From Chryseolinea serpens (GTDB lineage: Bacteria; Bacteroidota; Bacteroidia; Cytophagales; Cyclobacteriaceae): 64,000 nt of DNA. Position numbers and translations under genes: made by a program. Of this stretch, positions 52,879 to 60,399 are shown piece after piece (the first letter of the stretch is position 1; every line of letters begins with the position of its first letter). The notes under the pieces are model-generated. The model did not search any database. It was not told the origin of the DNA and saw only the letters and a list, made by a program, of their open reading frames with translations. The DNA lies in the NCBI RefSeq assembly GCF_900129725.1, contig NZ_FQWQ01000002.1:1302001-1366000 (forward strand), in the 5' to 3' direction.

Positions 52879-52956
52879 TCAACAGCAACAACAACAGCTG
52901 CCGCTGGTTCCGGTATGGAGTGATGGAAAGCATGGAAACGCCCTACGTGTTTTCAT
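52879..52956 (-). CDS. Cysteine leader peptide of sulfatase operon 2
   Basis: ORF of 25 codons plus TGA on the operon strand, opening MKTRRAFPCFPS and ending GTSGSCCCCC-stop; codons TGT TGT TGT TGC TGT TGA. It lies 183 bases before the binding-protein gene and downstream of the operon promoter. Five consecutive cysteine codons, the rarest amino acid, at the very end of a leader ORF before sulfur genes are the hallmark of amino-acid-sensing leader peptides. A hairpin starts 10 bases after the stop, within reach of a ribosome stalled on the Cys codons. There is an extra Cys at position 9. Confidence 0.75.
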   Translation of the reverse strand: MKTRRAFPCFPSLHTGTSGSCCCCC

Positions 52957-53076
52957 CGCAGTGATCTTATAGTCCCGTAAAAAAAAATGTTACCTCAGGA
53001 TGTCATGGCATGTTCTTGGTGGGGACATTGCCGGAAGATCGTCGAGCTCCTGTTCTCTCCCTTCGCTTCTATAAAA

Positions 53077-53151
53077 TCAATCTGGTGGGAATTGATTACG
53101 GACAAATCAATGTTGGTGGGCGTTGAATTGTCTACTTATTCTATAGACAAA
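53077..53151 (-). promoter_or_regulatory. Shared operator-like element of sulfatase operon 2, with internal duplication
   Basis: Minus strand: TTTGTCTATAGAATAAGTAG, AGACAATTCAACGCCCACC, then a second partial copy ATCAATTCCCACCAGATTGA. Matches the element at 34327-34367. The CCACC/CAATTGA part is present twice (53077-53098 and 53107-53127), so an ancestral tandem duplication is likely. The TCTATAG...GTAGA core overlaps the expected transcription start. Confidence 0.65.
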
Positions 53152-53179
53152 GAAATATTAAATAATATTGAAAACCAAA
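53148..53179 (-). promoter_or_regulatory. Bacteroidota-type promoter of sulfatase operon 2
   Basis: Minus strand: -33 element TTTG (53176-53179), 20 bp, then TTTCTTTG (53148-53155) as a near-consensus -7 element. It is followed directly by the shared TCTATAG...GTAGA element, the same arrangement as at operon 1. Confidence 0.55.
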
Positions 53180-53253
53180 ATATCCCAAAAAAAATTTGAG
53201 CACCCCCTTCCGCAAACGATTCAAAAACACGGAATGGGCCTCAAAGAGCCCGA

Positions 53254-53295
53254 AATAAAAAAAGACGCAAAGCTCTCTACAAGAACTTTGCGTCT
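53254..53295 (-). terminator. Rho-independent terminator of the phosphatase unit
   Basis: AGACGCAAAG pairs with CTTTGCGTCT (10 bp); on the minus strand the stem is followed by TTTTTTTATTT. It ends the transcript of the genes at 53366-56166. Confidence 0.85.
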
Positions 53296-53346
53296 CCTTT
53301 GAGTCTCACGCGCTCGCCGAAATTTTAGCGAAGGTGAGACGGTTCA
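53286..53346. repeat. Degenerate dispersed repeat, copy B
   Basis: TTGCGTCTCCTTTG, GCTCGCCGAA, AGGTGAGACGGTTCAA in the order seen at 1710-1755, with an inserted ATTTTAGCG and an added GTCTCAC/GTGAGAC stem. Confidence 0.4.
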
Positions 53347-53365
53347 AGAAAAATCGCGCAAGCCG

Positions 53366-55201
53366 CTATCGCAACGACAACAACTTCTCGATCTTTTTAC
53401 TGATCTCCGTATTCTGATAAACTCCCCGGAACATCTCCGCACCCGGTCCATAAGAAAACACCGGCACGGCGATCCCTGTGTGATCATTCGTGCTAAAATT
53501 CCCCAGCACGGCCCCCTCCGAAATATTACCATCCAACAATGACAGCCCGCCCGTCTCGTGATCGGCCGTGATGATGAGCAAGGTCTCATTATTCTGATCC
53601 ACAAACTTCATTGCCTCACCCACCGCCTGGTCCAGGTCGAGCACTTCCCTGACCACATACTCCATATTATTATCATGACCACCCCAATCGATCTGGGCCC
53701 CTTCGCTCATCATAAAAAAAGGCTGCCGCTGCCCCGAAAGGTGCGCCAGGCTCTTCGTCAGCGACCGCGAAACAAAATCCTTACGCCCCTTGATCTTCGA
53801 CACCACCGCAGCATCTTCCAGGATGACAAAGCGATTTGATTTCACCGTATCGATCGACGAAAACGACGTGCTCACCACATAGTTTTTCGACGCCAGCGTG
53901 GTCAACAGGTTTTGATTGTCCTTGCGGCTTTGGAATGCTTTTTCCCCGCCTCCCACGAGAATATCAACATTACTCGATGTAAAATCTTGCGCGATGGCTT
54001 CGCTTTTGCTGCGTTCGTCTTGATGGGCATAGAAAGAAGCGGGCGTGGCATCGGTGATGTCGCCATCGGAGATGATGGCCACGTTGAAATTGTTGCGCTT
54101 ACATTTTTCAGCAAGGGTGGTCAGGCTCGCGCCTTTGGGATCCACGCCGATGTAGCGGTTGTTGGTCTTGGTGCCGGTAGCCATTGCCGTAGCCCCGGCA
54201 GCAGAATCAGTGATGTAGTTGTCCGCCGACGTGGTCACGGAGAAGCCGATGTCGGTGAGCTGAAAAATGTTGAGCTGCCCATGATTGCCCGTATAGCCGC
54301 TGTACCATTGGGCCAGACCCGTGCCGTCGCCAATGATGAGGATGACATTCTTCGGTGTTTTCTTCCAACGCTTCACGTTATATTGAGGCGTATACACCGT
54401 GTGCACTTCGGCGTTGCGAAAAGAATTCTTCGGGAAACGGATCAGGAAATCCGAAACTTCCTGGGCATGGTCCGTATTGATGACATCGATCTTCAAGTCC
54501 ATAAATTTGATCCAGGCGTTCACAAAATCGGGTGTGCCCCAAAAGCGCATGGGTTTTCCTTTGCTGTGCGCGTCCTTGATCACCACATTCAGTTGGTCGC
54601 GCTCCGGTTGTACGATCACTCCTTTTCCGTTCCATTTACTATACGATCCAAAACTCGCGCTCACCAACGCTACACGACGCAGTTGTTCGTCGGTGTAGGC
54701 GACGCCGGGTCGGCCATCGAAGTGAATAAATTCGGGATAGCGCGACCACAACTGCGGTGCGGGCATATCGCCACTCACGGTGATGCGCAACGTGGGGCAA
54801 GCCGTCAGGGAAGGATATTTTTTCAGACTATTGACCAAGGCATCCAAGGTGGCTGCACCTTCCGTCTTCAGATCGATCATCAACGTTAACGGTTTCCCTG
54901 CGTCGGCATAGGCATTGCCTTTATTACGAGCTATTTTATCCTGCAAGGGACGCAGGTAGAGCGTTTGCAGGGTCTTGCTGGTGTCTTGCTCCGCAGCTTC
55001 GTGCGCCACGAGTAGTTTGCCGTTGTTCAGAAACACATCGGCCTCTATAAATCCTACCTGGCGGTCATAGGCCGCAAAAAAAGGAACAGGGTTCTTGTAG
55101 TCGTTGTGTGAAAAAATGGATGATGAATTAAATTCTTGTGCCGATGCGCTCACGGCAGCAAAACTTATCGCGCAGATGCTCAGTAATTTTCTTGTTGTCA
55201 T
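53366..55201 (-). CDS. GDPD-like phosphodiesterase fused to alkaline phosphatase
   Basis: 611 residues, signal peptide (about 1-21). Residues about 25-270: glycerophosphodiester/PI-PLC-like TIM barrel (SHNDYKNPVPFFAAYDRQVGFIEADV; LLVAHEA; final INTDHAQEVSDFL). Residues about 290-611: PhoA-type alkaline phosphatase with IGDGTGLAQW, nucleophile Ser in TDSAAGATAMATG, and metal residues in GAQIDWGGHDNN and TADHETGG. One chain could thus cut a phosphodiester and then remove the phosphate. Its start overlaps the stop of the upstream metallophosphatase gene by 4 bp. The fusion order GDPD-AP is uncommon to my knowledge. Confidence 0.85.
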   Translation of the reverse strand: MTTRKLLSICAISFAAVSASAQEFNSSSIFSHNDYKNPVPFFAAYDRQVGFIEADVFLNNGKLLVAHEAAEQDTSKTLQTLYLRPLQDKIARNKGNAYADAGKPLTLMIDLKTEGAATLDALVNSLKKYPSLTACPTLRITVSGDMPAPQLWSRYPEFIHFDGRPGVAYTDEQLRRVALVSASFGSYSKWNGKGVIVQPERDQLNVVIKDAHSKGKPMRFWGTPDFVNAWIKFMDLKIDVINTDHAQEVSDFLIRFPKNSFRNAEVHTVYTPQYNVKRWKKTPKNVILIIGDGTGLAQWYSGYTGNHGQLNIFQLTDIGFSVTTSADNYITDSAAGATAMATGTKTNNRYIGVDPKGASLTTLAEKCKRNNFNVAIISDGDITDATPASFYAHQDERSKSEAIAQDFTSSNVDILVGGGEKAFQSRKDNQNLLTTLASKNYVVSTSFSSIDTVKSNRFVILEDAAVVSKIKGRKDFVSRSLTKSLAHLSGQRQPFFMMSEGAQIDWGGHDNNMEYVVREVLDLDQAVGEAMKFVDQNNETLLIITADHETGGLSLLDGNISEGAVLGNFSTNDHTGIAVPVFSYGPGAEMFRGVYQNTEISKKIEKLLSLR

Positions 55202-56166
55202 TTTACCAATTGAGTTGTGTATAGAAGAGTTCCTTTGTAGTCGATCACCTGCACCAGGAATTTCTCGCGGGTGAGCGAAACCAGCATAAAGCCATATTCC
55301 GATTTAGAGAACTTGCTGATGGGCAGCATGCGCGCCGGTGTATGTTCCGAGGCGGCGCCCGAAACAAAATGGTTCAGTCCGTTGGTTGCCACCATGTGTT
55401 GCAGGCTATGCTCGTGCCCTGCCAGGTAGGCGTCTACTTTATATTTTGAAAAAACAGGTTCCAGCATCCGGCGGATGGCGCGGGTGTCGTTGCCCTCGGT
55501 GCGACTGCCGCCGGTGTACATGGGATGATGTCCCACCACAAACTTCCATTTCACATTCGGCGATGCCTTGGCCAGCGTTTGCTCGATCCACTTCACCTGC
55601 GCCGTGCTGTCCTGGTCGTGCACCTTGTGGCCATCACCCTTATAGTAGCCTTTGATCAACGGCGTGGTGTCAATAAAAACAAAAAGCGCTTGCTGCGTGG
55701 TGTCGCCGCCAAGATTGAACACCTCGGTGTAATAGCGCGCGGGCATGCGCCACCGGCGGCTGATCTTTGAATAGGCCACCTGTGCGTCCGGGTTGGAACC
55801 ATAGTCGTGGTTGCCCAACACGGGATGCCAATCGCGTTGCAGCGAAAAGGCTGTATAAATTTCCTCAAAGGAATACCTCCACAACGGGTCAAATTCGCTG
55901 GCGACACCTTCCGGATAAAAATTGTCACCCGTGGTAATGACAAAATCCACATCGGCGGTTTCGGCGGTCTTGCCCATTTGTGTGGCCACTTCTTTCTGGT
56001 GATCGGCCCCCACGCGCCCCCAGTCGCCCATCAGAATAAAATTGAGCGCCTGCGGGTTTACCTGGACTTGGCTGGTGGTTGCCTTGCCGGTTTGGGCCGG
56101 CAGGGAAAAGATCACGAGCATCGCCGCGACCAACAGGGTGATCGGCTTTATGTATACGTTTTTCAT
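55198..56166 (-). CDS. Purple-acid-phosphatase-like metallophosphatase
   Basis: 322 residues, signal peptide ending near SLPAQ. All five metallophosphatase blocks are visible: GDWGRVG, TTGDNFYPEG, LGNHDYGSN, VVGHHPMYTGG and LAGHEHSLQ. Size and spacing fit tartrate-resistant (purple) acid phosphatases of bacterial type. Periplasmic or secreted; releases phosphate from organic esters. It is coupled to the GDPD-alkaline phosphatase fusion gene. Confidence 0.9.
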   Translation of the reverse strand: MKNVYIKPITLLVAAMLVIFSLPAQTGKATTSQVQVNPQALNFILMGDWGRVGADHQKEVATQMGKTAETADVDFVITTGDNFYPEGVASEFDPLWRYSFEEIYTAFSLQRDWHPVLGNHDYGSNPDAQVAYSKISRRWRMPARYYTEVFNLGGDTTQQALFVFIDTTPLIKGYYKGDGHKVHDQDSTAQVKWIEQTLAKASPNVKWKFVVGHHPMYTGGSRTEGNDTRAIRRMLEPVFSKYKVDAYLAGHEHSLQHMVATNGLNHFVSGAASEHTPARMLPISKFSKSEYGFMLVSLTREKFLVQVIDYKGTLLYTTQLVK

Positions 56167-56202
56167 GTTAAGAATATGTTCCCTTAAAAGTAATCATCCA
56201 CG

Positions 56203-56224
56203 CCCTACGGATTGTCAACCGTAG
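56203..56224 (-). promoter_or_regulatory. Inverted repeat CTACGG-N8-CCGTAG upstream of phosphatase genes
   Basis: 6-bp perfect arms spaced by 8 bp, about 40 bp before the metallophosphatase start, in the divergent gap to the gene at 56397. It shares CCCTACGGAT with the palindrome at 3955-3975. Operator or 5'-UTR hairpin; no recognisable PHO box was found here. Confidence 0.35.
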
Positions 56225-56396
56225 ATGAAGTTTTACAAAATTCAAAATTTCATATCCGGAAGGTAGCCGGACATGTCGGACGCGCCATCGATCGCGTCAA
56301 CAACCGGGCAAACTTATCCGTTAAATACTTCACCACCATCCCTGACACAAAACCATAACACACCCGTAACGATAAGAATATTTCATCACCCGATCT

Positions 56397-57440
56397 TTGC
56401 ACATGCGAATACTTGTTACTTTTATTCTTTGCCAGATCGCCTTCGTCGCCGCCGCCCAGCAGCGCAAAACCGAAAATCTGATCGTGATCACCCTCGATGG
56501 TTTCCGGTGGCAGGAAGTATTTGCCGGCGCCGATTCCGCCTTGCTTTTCAACACCCGATATAGCAACCCTGATTTCAATACGACGACATTCTGGGACGAT
56601 TCCCCTGAAGAACGGCGGGAGAAATTAATGCCTTTCCTCTGGGAGGTACTGGCCAACCAAGGCCAGCTTTATGGCAACCGCGCGTTCCACAATCGTGTGA
56701 TTTGCGCCAATCCCTACTGGGCTTCCTATCCCGGCTACAGCGAACTGTTCACCGGCTTTGTGGACAAGTCGCTGATGTCTAACAAGAAAAAAGAAAACCC
56801 GAACGGCAACATTCTGGAAGCCGTACAGGCCCGGCCGGACTTTCGTGATCGGGTGGGCGTTTTTTCAACGTGGGATGCGGTGCCGTATATTTTGCGCGCA
56901 AAGCGAAACCACATCACCACAAATCCACCCCACGATCATTCCCACACCACGGCGTTCACACGCGACAGCATCACGTTCGCCCAGGCCTTCGACTATCTGA
57001 AACGTGACCATCCCAAAGTGCTCTACATCAGCTTCGACGCAACGGACGCGTTTGCCCATGGCGGACACTATGATCAATACCTACAGGCGGCGCACCGCAT
57101 AGACCGCATGATCGCTGCCCTCTGGACCTGGACCCGGTCGCAGGAAGATTACCGGGAGAAAACATCGTTGCTCATCACCACCGACCACGGTCGTGGAAGA
57201 AGTTCACGTTCATCCTGGGTCAGACATGGCACCTTTACTCCAGGTTCCGGACAGACATGGTTCGCACTGATGGGGCCGGACACGCCGCCACTGGGAGAGA
57301 TCAGGACCGAAACACGCCACTACCAAAAGCAACTGGCGCAAACCATGGCCAACATTCTTGGTGTTGACTTCTCGCCGGCACACCGGGTAGCACCCGCCGT
57401 TGCAGGAACGGTTGTGTATCCGGTATATACAGGAAGGTAA
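56397..57440 (+). CDS. Alkaline-phosphatase-superfamily hydrolase (nucleotide pyrophosphatase-like), copy 1
   Basis: 347 residues, signal peptide (about 1-20; MRILVTF at 56403 is an alternative start). Metal-site phrases VITLDGFRWQEVFAGAD, FDATDAFAHGG and TTDHGRG are those of the nucleotide pyrophosphatase/phosphodiesterase and phosphoglycerate-mutase-like branch of the alkaline phosphatase superfamily. The nucleophile is probably the Ser in ASYPGYSE. Homologous to the gene at 59207 and in an opposite orientation, with a compact group of phosphatase genes around. Transcribed divergently from the metallophosphatase unit. Confidence 0.82.
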   Translation: MHMRILVTFILCQIAFVAAAQQRKTENLIVITLDGFRWQEVFAGADSALLFNTRYSNPDFNTTTFWDDSPEERREKLMPFLWEVLANQGQLYGNRAFHNRVICANPYWASYPGYSELFTGFVDKSLMSNKKKENPNGNILEAVQARPDFRDRVGVFSTWDAVPYILRAKRNHITTNPPHDHSHTTAFTRDSITFAQAFDYLKRDHPKVLYISFDATDAFAHGGHYDQYLQAAHRIDRMIAALWTWTRSQEDYREKTSLLITTDHGRGRSSRSSWVRHGTFTPGSGQTWFALMGPDTPPLGEIRTETRHYQKQLAQTMANILGVDFSPAHRVAPAVAGTVVYPVYTGR

Positions 57441-57470
57441 AATTGTCTTCGTCATGGTGCTCTGCAGCCT

Positions 57471-59210
57471 CTACTTGGTTCGCTGAAAGCTATCCACCAC
57501 TTTTTTCGAAATATCGATCGCCTCAAAACGCAACGAGCTTCCCGCAATATAAAACCTTCCCATATGGTGCACCTTCAGCACCGTATCCATCTGCGGCGTG
57601 GCGGAAGACTCTGCAGGCTCCAGCGAACCACCCGCGCCTCCCACAATCAAAAACGTAGTTTGCTGACGACCATACATTTTTGTGAGACGCTCGTAGTCGT
57701 GTGTGTGACCGGCGACGACAAAATCAATGGCCGAAGATTCGATGAACGGTTCGAGTAACTGCCGGATCGTTTCATCGCCCTCGTATCCAGCCCAACCCTG
57801 CGAGTAGGGTGGTTGATGAAGAAAAACAAAATGCCATGTGGCGGTCTTCCACATATCGGATTCCAGTTGTTCACGAAACCACTGGTATTGCCGGGACGAA
57901 GCCGGCACGTCTATCGGGAATCGCTCGTTTGGATCCAGCGCAATAAAGGCACACGGGCCATAGCGCCAACTGAAATAATTTTGTGGTGTGTGGGGAAGAT
58001 AATGTTTGTATTGTTCGGGTTGCAGGTCGTCGTAGTAGCCATCATAGTCGTGATTGCCGGGCACCAGGAAATAAGGCCTTTCGGCTGACGACGCGCCGAG
58101 CACGTTGAAAAACATCCGCCACTCTTCCGACGTCGCCCCGTTGCTCACAAGGTCGCCCACCCCAACCCCAAAGGCATCGCCGTAGCCGGAGAGATTGCTC
58201 ACATTTTGTTGAAAATTTTCGATACCCGATTGGCTATCGGCCCAAACATTAAAGCTGAACGGGCGATCAGCAGATGGTGTACGGAAAGTAAAAAGAGGGG
58301 ATTGCGTCTTGCCGGATGTCAAGGTGTAGGAATAGGCCGTGTCGGGCAACAGGTTCTCAAGGACAAAGGATACTTTCTTTCCTTTTTGAATCATGGGCCC
58401 CTGCCAACGATCGCCTTTCAATTGCAGGCGCAACTCCACCGGCAAATCACCGTCCAATTCCAACGATACGGTCATACGCTTCGCGTCGTTCCATTGCAGC
58501 CAGGGGCCGGTGAAATAAGGATACGGTTTTAAGATCGCTTCGGCCGCGGCCCATGAGGCATCGTCATTTTGGAGGATAGCTGTTTCCATTTTTTCAGACA
58601 CGCCCTCCACCGGCTCGGCCAGCAGCCGCACTTTTTCCATCAAACGCTTCCGGCGAATGTGCAGCGCAGACTGTTCATTGAATAGTTTGTATTGTTCGCT
58701 TGTGGAAAACGATACGTGGCGCAACCCGCCGGCCATGGCGTTGTTCAACACGCGGATGGTAATGGCCAGATGGCCCACGGTGTCGACTGGAAAATCGTTG
58801 TTGTGCAGCCGCGGTATGAGCTTCCCATTAATATAGAGTTGCGCCCCGTCGTCTGCGCGAATGGTGAGGACACCGGGTGCGCTCAGATCGATCGCCTTCG
58901 CGTACCACATCGGCGTGTTGGGCAACGTCAGACGGTGCGGAAGATTGACACCAACACCGTCCACTTTTTTGCAATCGGTTTGCAAGCCTTCCTTTGGTTC
59001 GCCCTGCAGGTAGACCCATCCGCTGTCGAATGTGGCGGTTGCCGGCAATGACGGAGCATCCAATTTCTCAAACGCCGCGACAAGCTGCTGTCGTCTCACA
59101 TCGTCGTCGGGTGCGAACAGCGTATGGTATGGTTTATAGGTTGCTGTAACATTCTCGTGTCCACCGCACGCCATCATCACTACGGCCGAAAGAAAAATCA
59201 GTCTTCTCAT
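57471..59210 (-). CDS. Metallophosphatase lipoprotein with N-terminal accessory domains
   Basis: 579 residues with lipobox (MMACGGHEN). The first 200 residues contain a galactose-binding-like fold (DDGAQLYINGKLIPRLHNN) and a fibronectin-type segment (about 225-290, NLLPDTAYSYTLTSGKTQ) as in purple acid phosphatases. Catalytic domain at about 300-560: VGVGDLVSNG, VPGNHDYDGYYDD, VFLHQPPYSQGW, VAGHTHDYERL. Surface or periplasmic phosphoesterase. It starts inside the stop of the upstream alkaline-phosphatase-family gene (4 bp overlap). Confidence 0.88.
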   Translation of the reverse strand: MRRLIFLSAVVMMACGGHENVTATYKPYHTLFAPDDDVRRQQLVAAFEKLDAPSLPATATFDSGWVYLQGEPKEGLQTDCKKVDGVGVNLPHRLTLPNTPMWYAKAIDLSAPGVLTIRADDGAQLYINGKLIPRLHNNDFPVDTVGHLAITIRVLNNAMAGGLRHVSFSTSEQYKLFNEQSALHIRRKRLMEKVRLLAEPVEGVSEKMETAILQNDDASWAAAEAILKPYPYFTGPWLQWNDAKRMTVSLELDGDLPVELRLQLKGDRWQGPMIQKGKKVSFVLENLLPDTAYSYTLTSGKTQSPLFTFRTPSADRPFSFNVWADSQSGIENFQQNVSNLSGYGDAFGVGVGDLVSNGATSEEWRMFFNVLGASSAERPYFLVPGNHDYDGYYDDLQPEQYKHYLPHTPQNYFSWRYGPCAFIALDPNERFPIDVPASSRQYQWFREQLESDMWKTATWHFVFLHQPPYSQGWAGYEGDETIRQLLEPFIESSAIDFVVAGHTHDYERLTKMYGRQQTTFLIVGGAGGSLEPAESSATPQMDTVLKVHHMGRFYIAGSSLRFEAIDISKKVVDSFQRTK

Positions 59211-60313
59211 TTGGCGGGAAGCGCAGGCGTTATGGCCTCGCCGGGTTTCTTTTCATTTTCATAGACCACACCCAAAAGCGTTGCGGCGGTTTTGGCGACC
59301 TGGTTTTGATAGTATTGTCCTGCCTCTTTCATTTCCCCTTTCGCGGGCGTGTCGGGGCCCAACACGGCGAACCATATCTGATCCGATCCGCCCACTTTTG
59401 TTCCATGACTGCGCCAATTGTCCAAGGGCTCCGTGCCGCGTCCATGATCGGTGGTGATGATCAGGGTGGTCTTGTCCTTGTACGCGGGTTGCGATTGAAG
59501 TTCGTTCCAAAGCTCCTCTATAAATTTATCGGTTTGATGAGCCGACGTGAGGTAAGCATCATATTTGCCGCCATGGGCAAAGTCATCGGTTTCGCCAAAC
59601 GAGATGAACACGACGCGCGGTTTCTGTTTGGCGATATATTCCAGGGCGTAGTGATGCGTGAAGCCGTCCATCCTAACCTCACTCCAGGGCCGCGGTAATT
59701 CCGTTTGCAACACGTTCAAAAATTTCTCGCGCTCAGAAAGATTTGTCCCGGTAGCCGGCGCATAACCCGCATTCACCGGAATGCCGCTTCGCTTTTCATG
59801 GATGATAAAAGGAAACACATCCCACGAGCCAAAGGCCGCTACTTTCCCTTTGAACGCCGGCTGCTTGTTCAAAAACTCCAGTACCGTGACGTTGGGATTT
59901 TCCAGTTTGTCGTTGCTGTGAATACGGGCGTCATCTGAAAAGCCGCAGAGGATCTCGTTATATCCCGGGTAAGAAAACCACATGCCATTGGAACAGTTCA
60001 CCTGGTTGCCGTATTCCCGGTTGCCATACAACTGCCCCTTTTTCGCAATCACCGACCAGAAAAAAGGCATTAATCGCTGGCGGCGCTCCACCACCGTTTC
60101 TGCCCAGAAATTTTTCCGCAATGCCGCGGTGTCCTCCACATATTTTTTTTCGCCCATCAACGCTTTGTCCGCGCCCTGAAATAATTCCTGCCAGCGATAG
60201 CCATCGAACGTGATGATAAAAACATTTTCCGTTTTCATTTTTTTCTGTGCCGTGCTGATCATAGCGGGCAACAAAAGCAGTATGACGATAGGGTATCTCA
60301 AAAGTTTGGTCAT
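59207..60313 (-). CDS. Alkaline-phosphatase-superfamily hydrolase, copy 2
   Basis: 368 residues, signal peptide (about 1-22). Same family as the gene at 56397: FIITFDGYRWQELFQGAD, FISFGETDDFAHGGKYD, ITTDHGRGTEPLDNWRSHGT. The putative nucleophile region is FSYPGYNE. Probably hydrolyses phosphodiesters or pyrophosphates of nucleotides or headgroups in the periplasm. Coupled by 4-bp overlap to the metallophosphatase lipoprotein gene. Confidence 0.85.
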   Translation of the reverse strand: MTKLLRYPIVILLLLPAMISTAQKKMKTENVFIITFDGYRWQELFQGADKALMGEKKYVEDTAALRKNFWAETVVERRQRLMPFFWSVIAKKGQLYGNREYGNQVNCSNGMWFSYPGYNEILCGFSDDARIHSNDKLENPNVTVLEFLNKQPAFKGKVAAFGSWDVFPFIIHEKRSGIPVNAGYAPATGTNLSEREKFLNVLQTELPRPWSEVRMDGFTHHYALEYIAKQKPRVVFISFGETDDFAHGGKYDAYLTSAHQTDKFIEELWNELQSQPAYKDKTTLIITTDHGRGTEPLDNWRSHGTKVGGSDQIWFAVLGPDTPAKGEMKEAGQYYQNQVAKTAATLLGVVYENEKKPGEAITPALPAK

Positions 60314-60337
60314 AGGATAAAGTTACGGTTCGTATAA

Positions 60338-60379
60338 AGAAAAAAAGGGAGAAAGCGACACGGATGTTCGCGATCTCCC
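60338..60379 (-). terminator. Rho-independent terminator of the SusCD unit
   Basis: GGGAGA and TCTCCC with nested GCGA/TCGC; on the minus strand the stem is followed by TTTTTTTCTTT. It separates the SusD gene at 60400 from the phosphatase gene at 60313. Confidence 0.8.
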
Positions 60380-60399
60380 TTGCTCTAACTAATTACACA

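Noticed and set aside
52879-52896. Cys run explained as a simple TGT triplet microsatellite
   Set aside because: The repeat is interrupted by a synonymous-frame TGC that still codes for Cys, it ends exactly at TGA, and an independent case with the same position and strand lies before the other sulfatase operon. A chance repeat remains possible but is the weaker explanation.
56167-56396. PHO box in the divergent gap of the phosphatase genes
   Set aside because: No CTGTCAT-like direct repeat with 11-bp spacing is present; only the short inverted repeat at 56205 and AT-rich sequence are seen.
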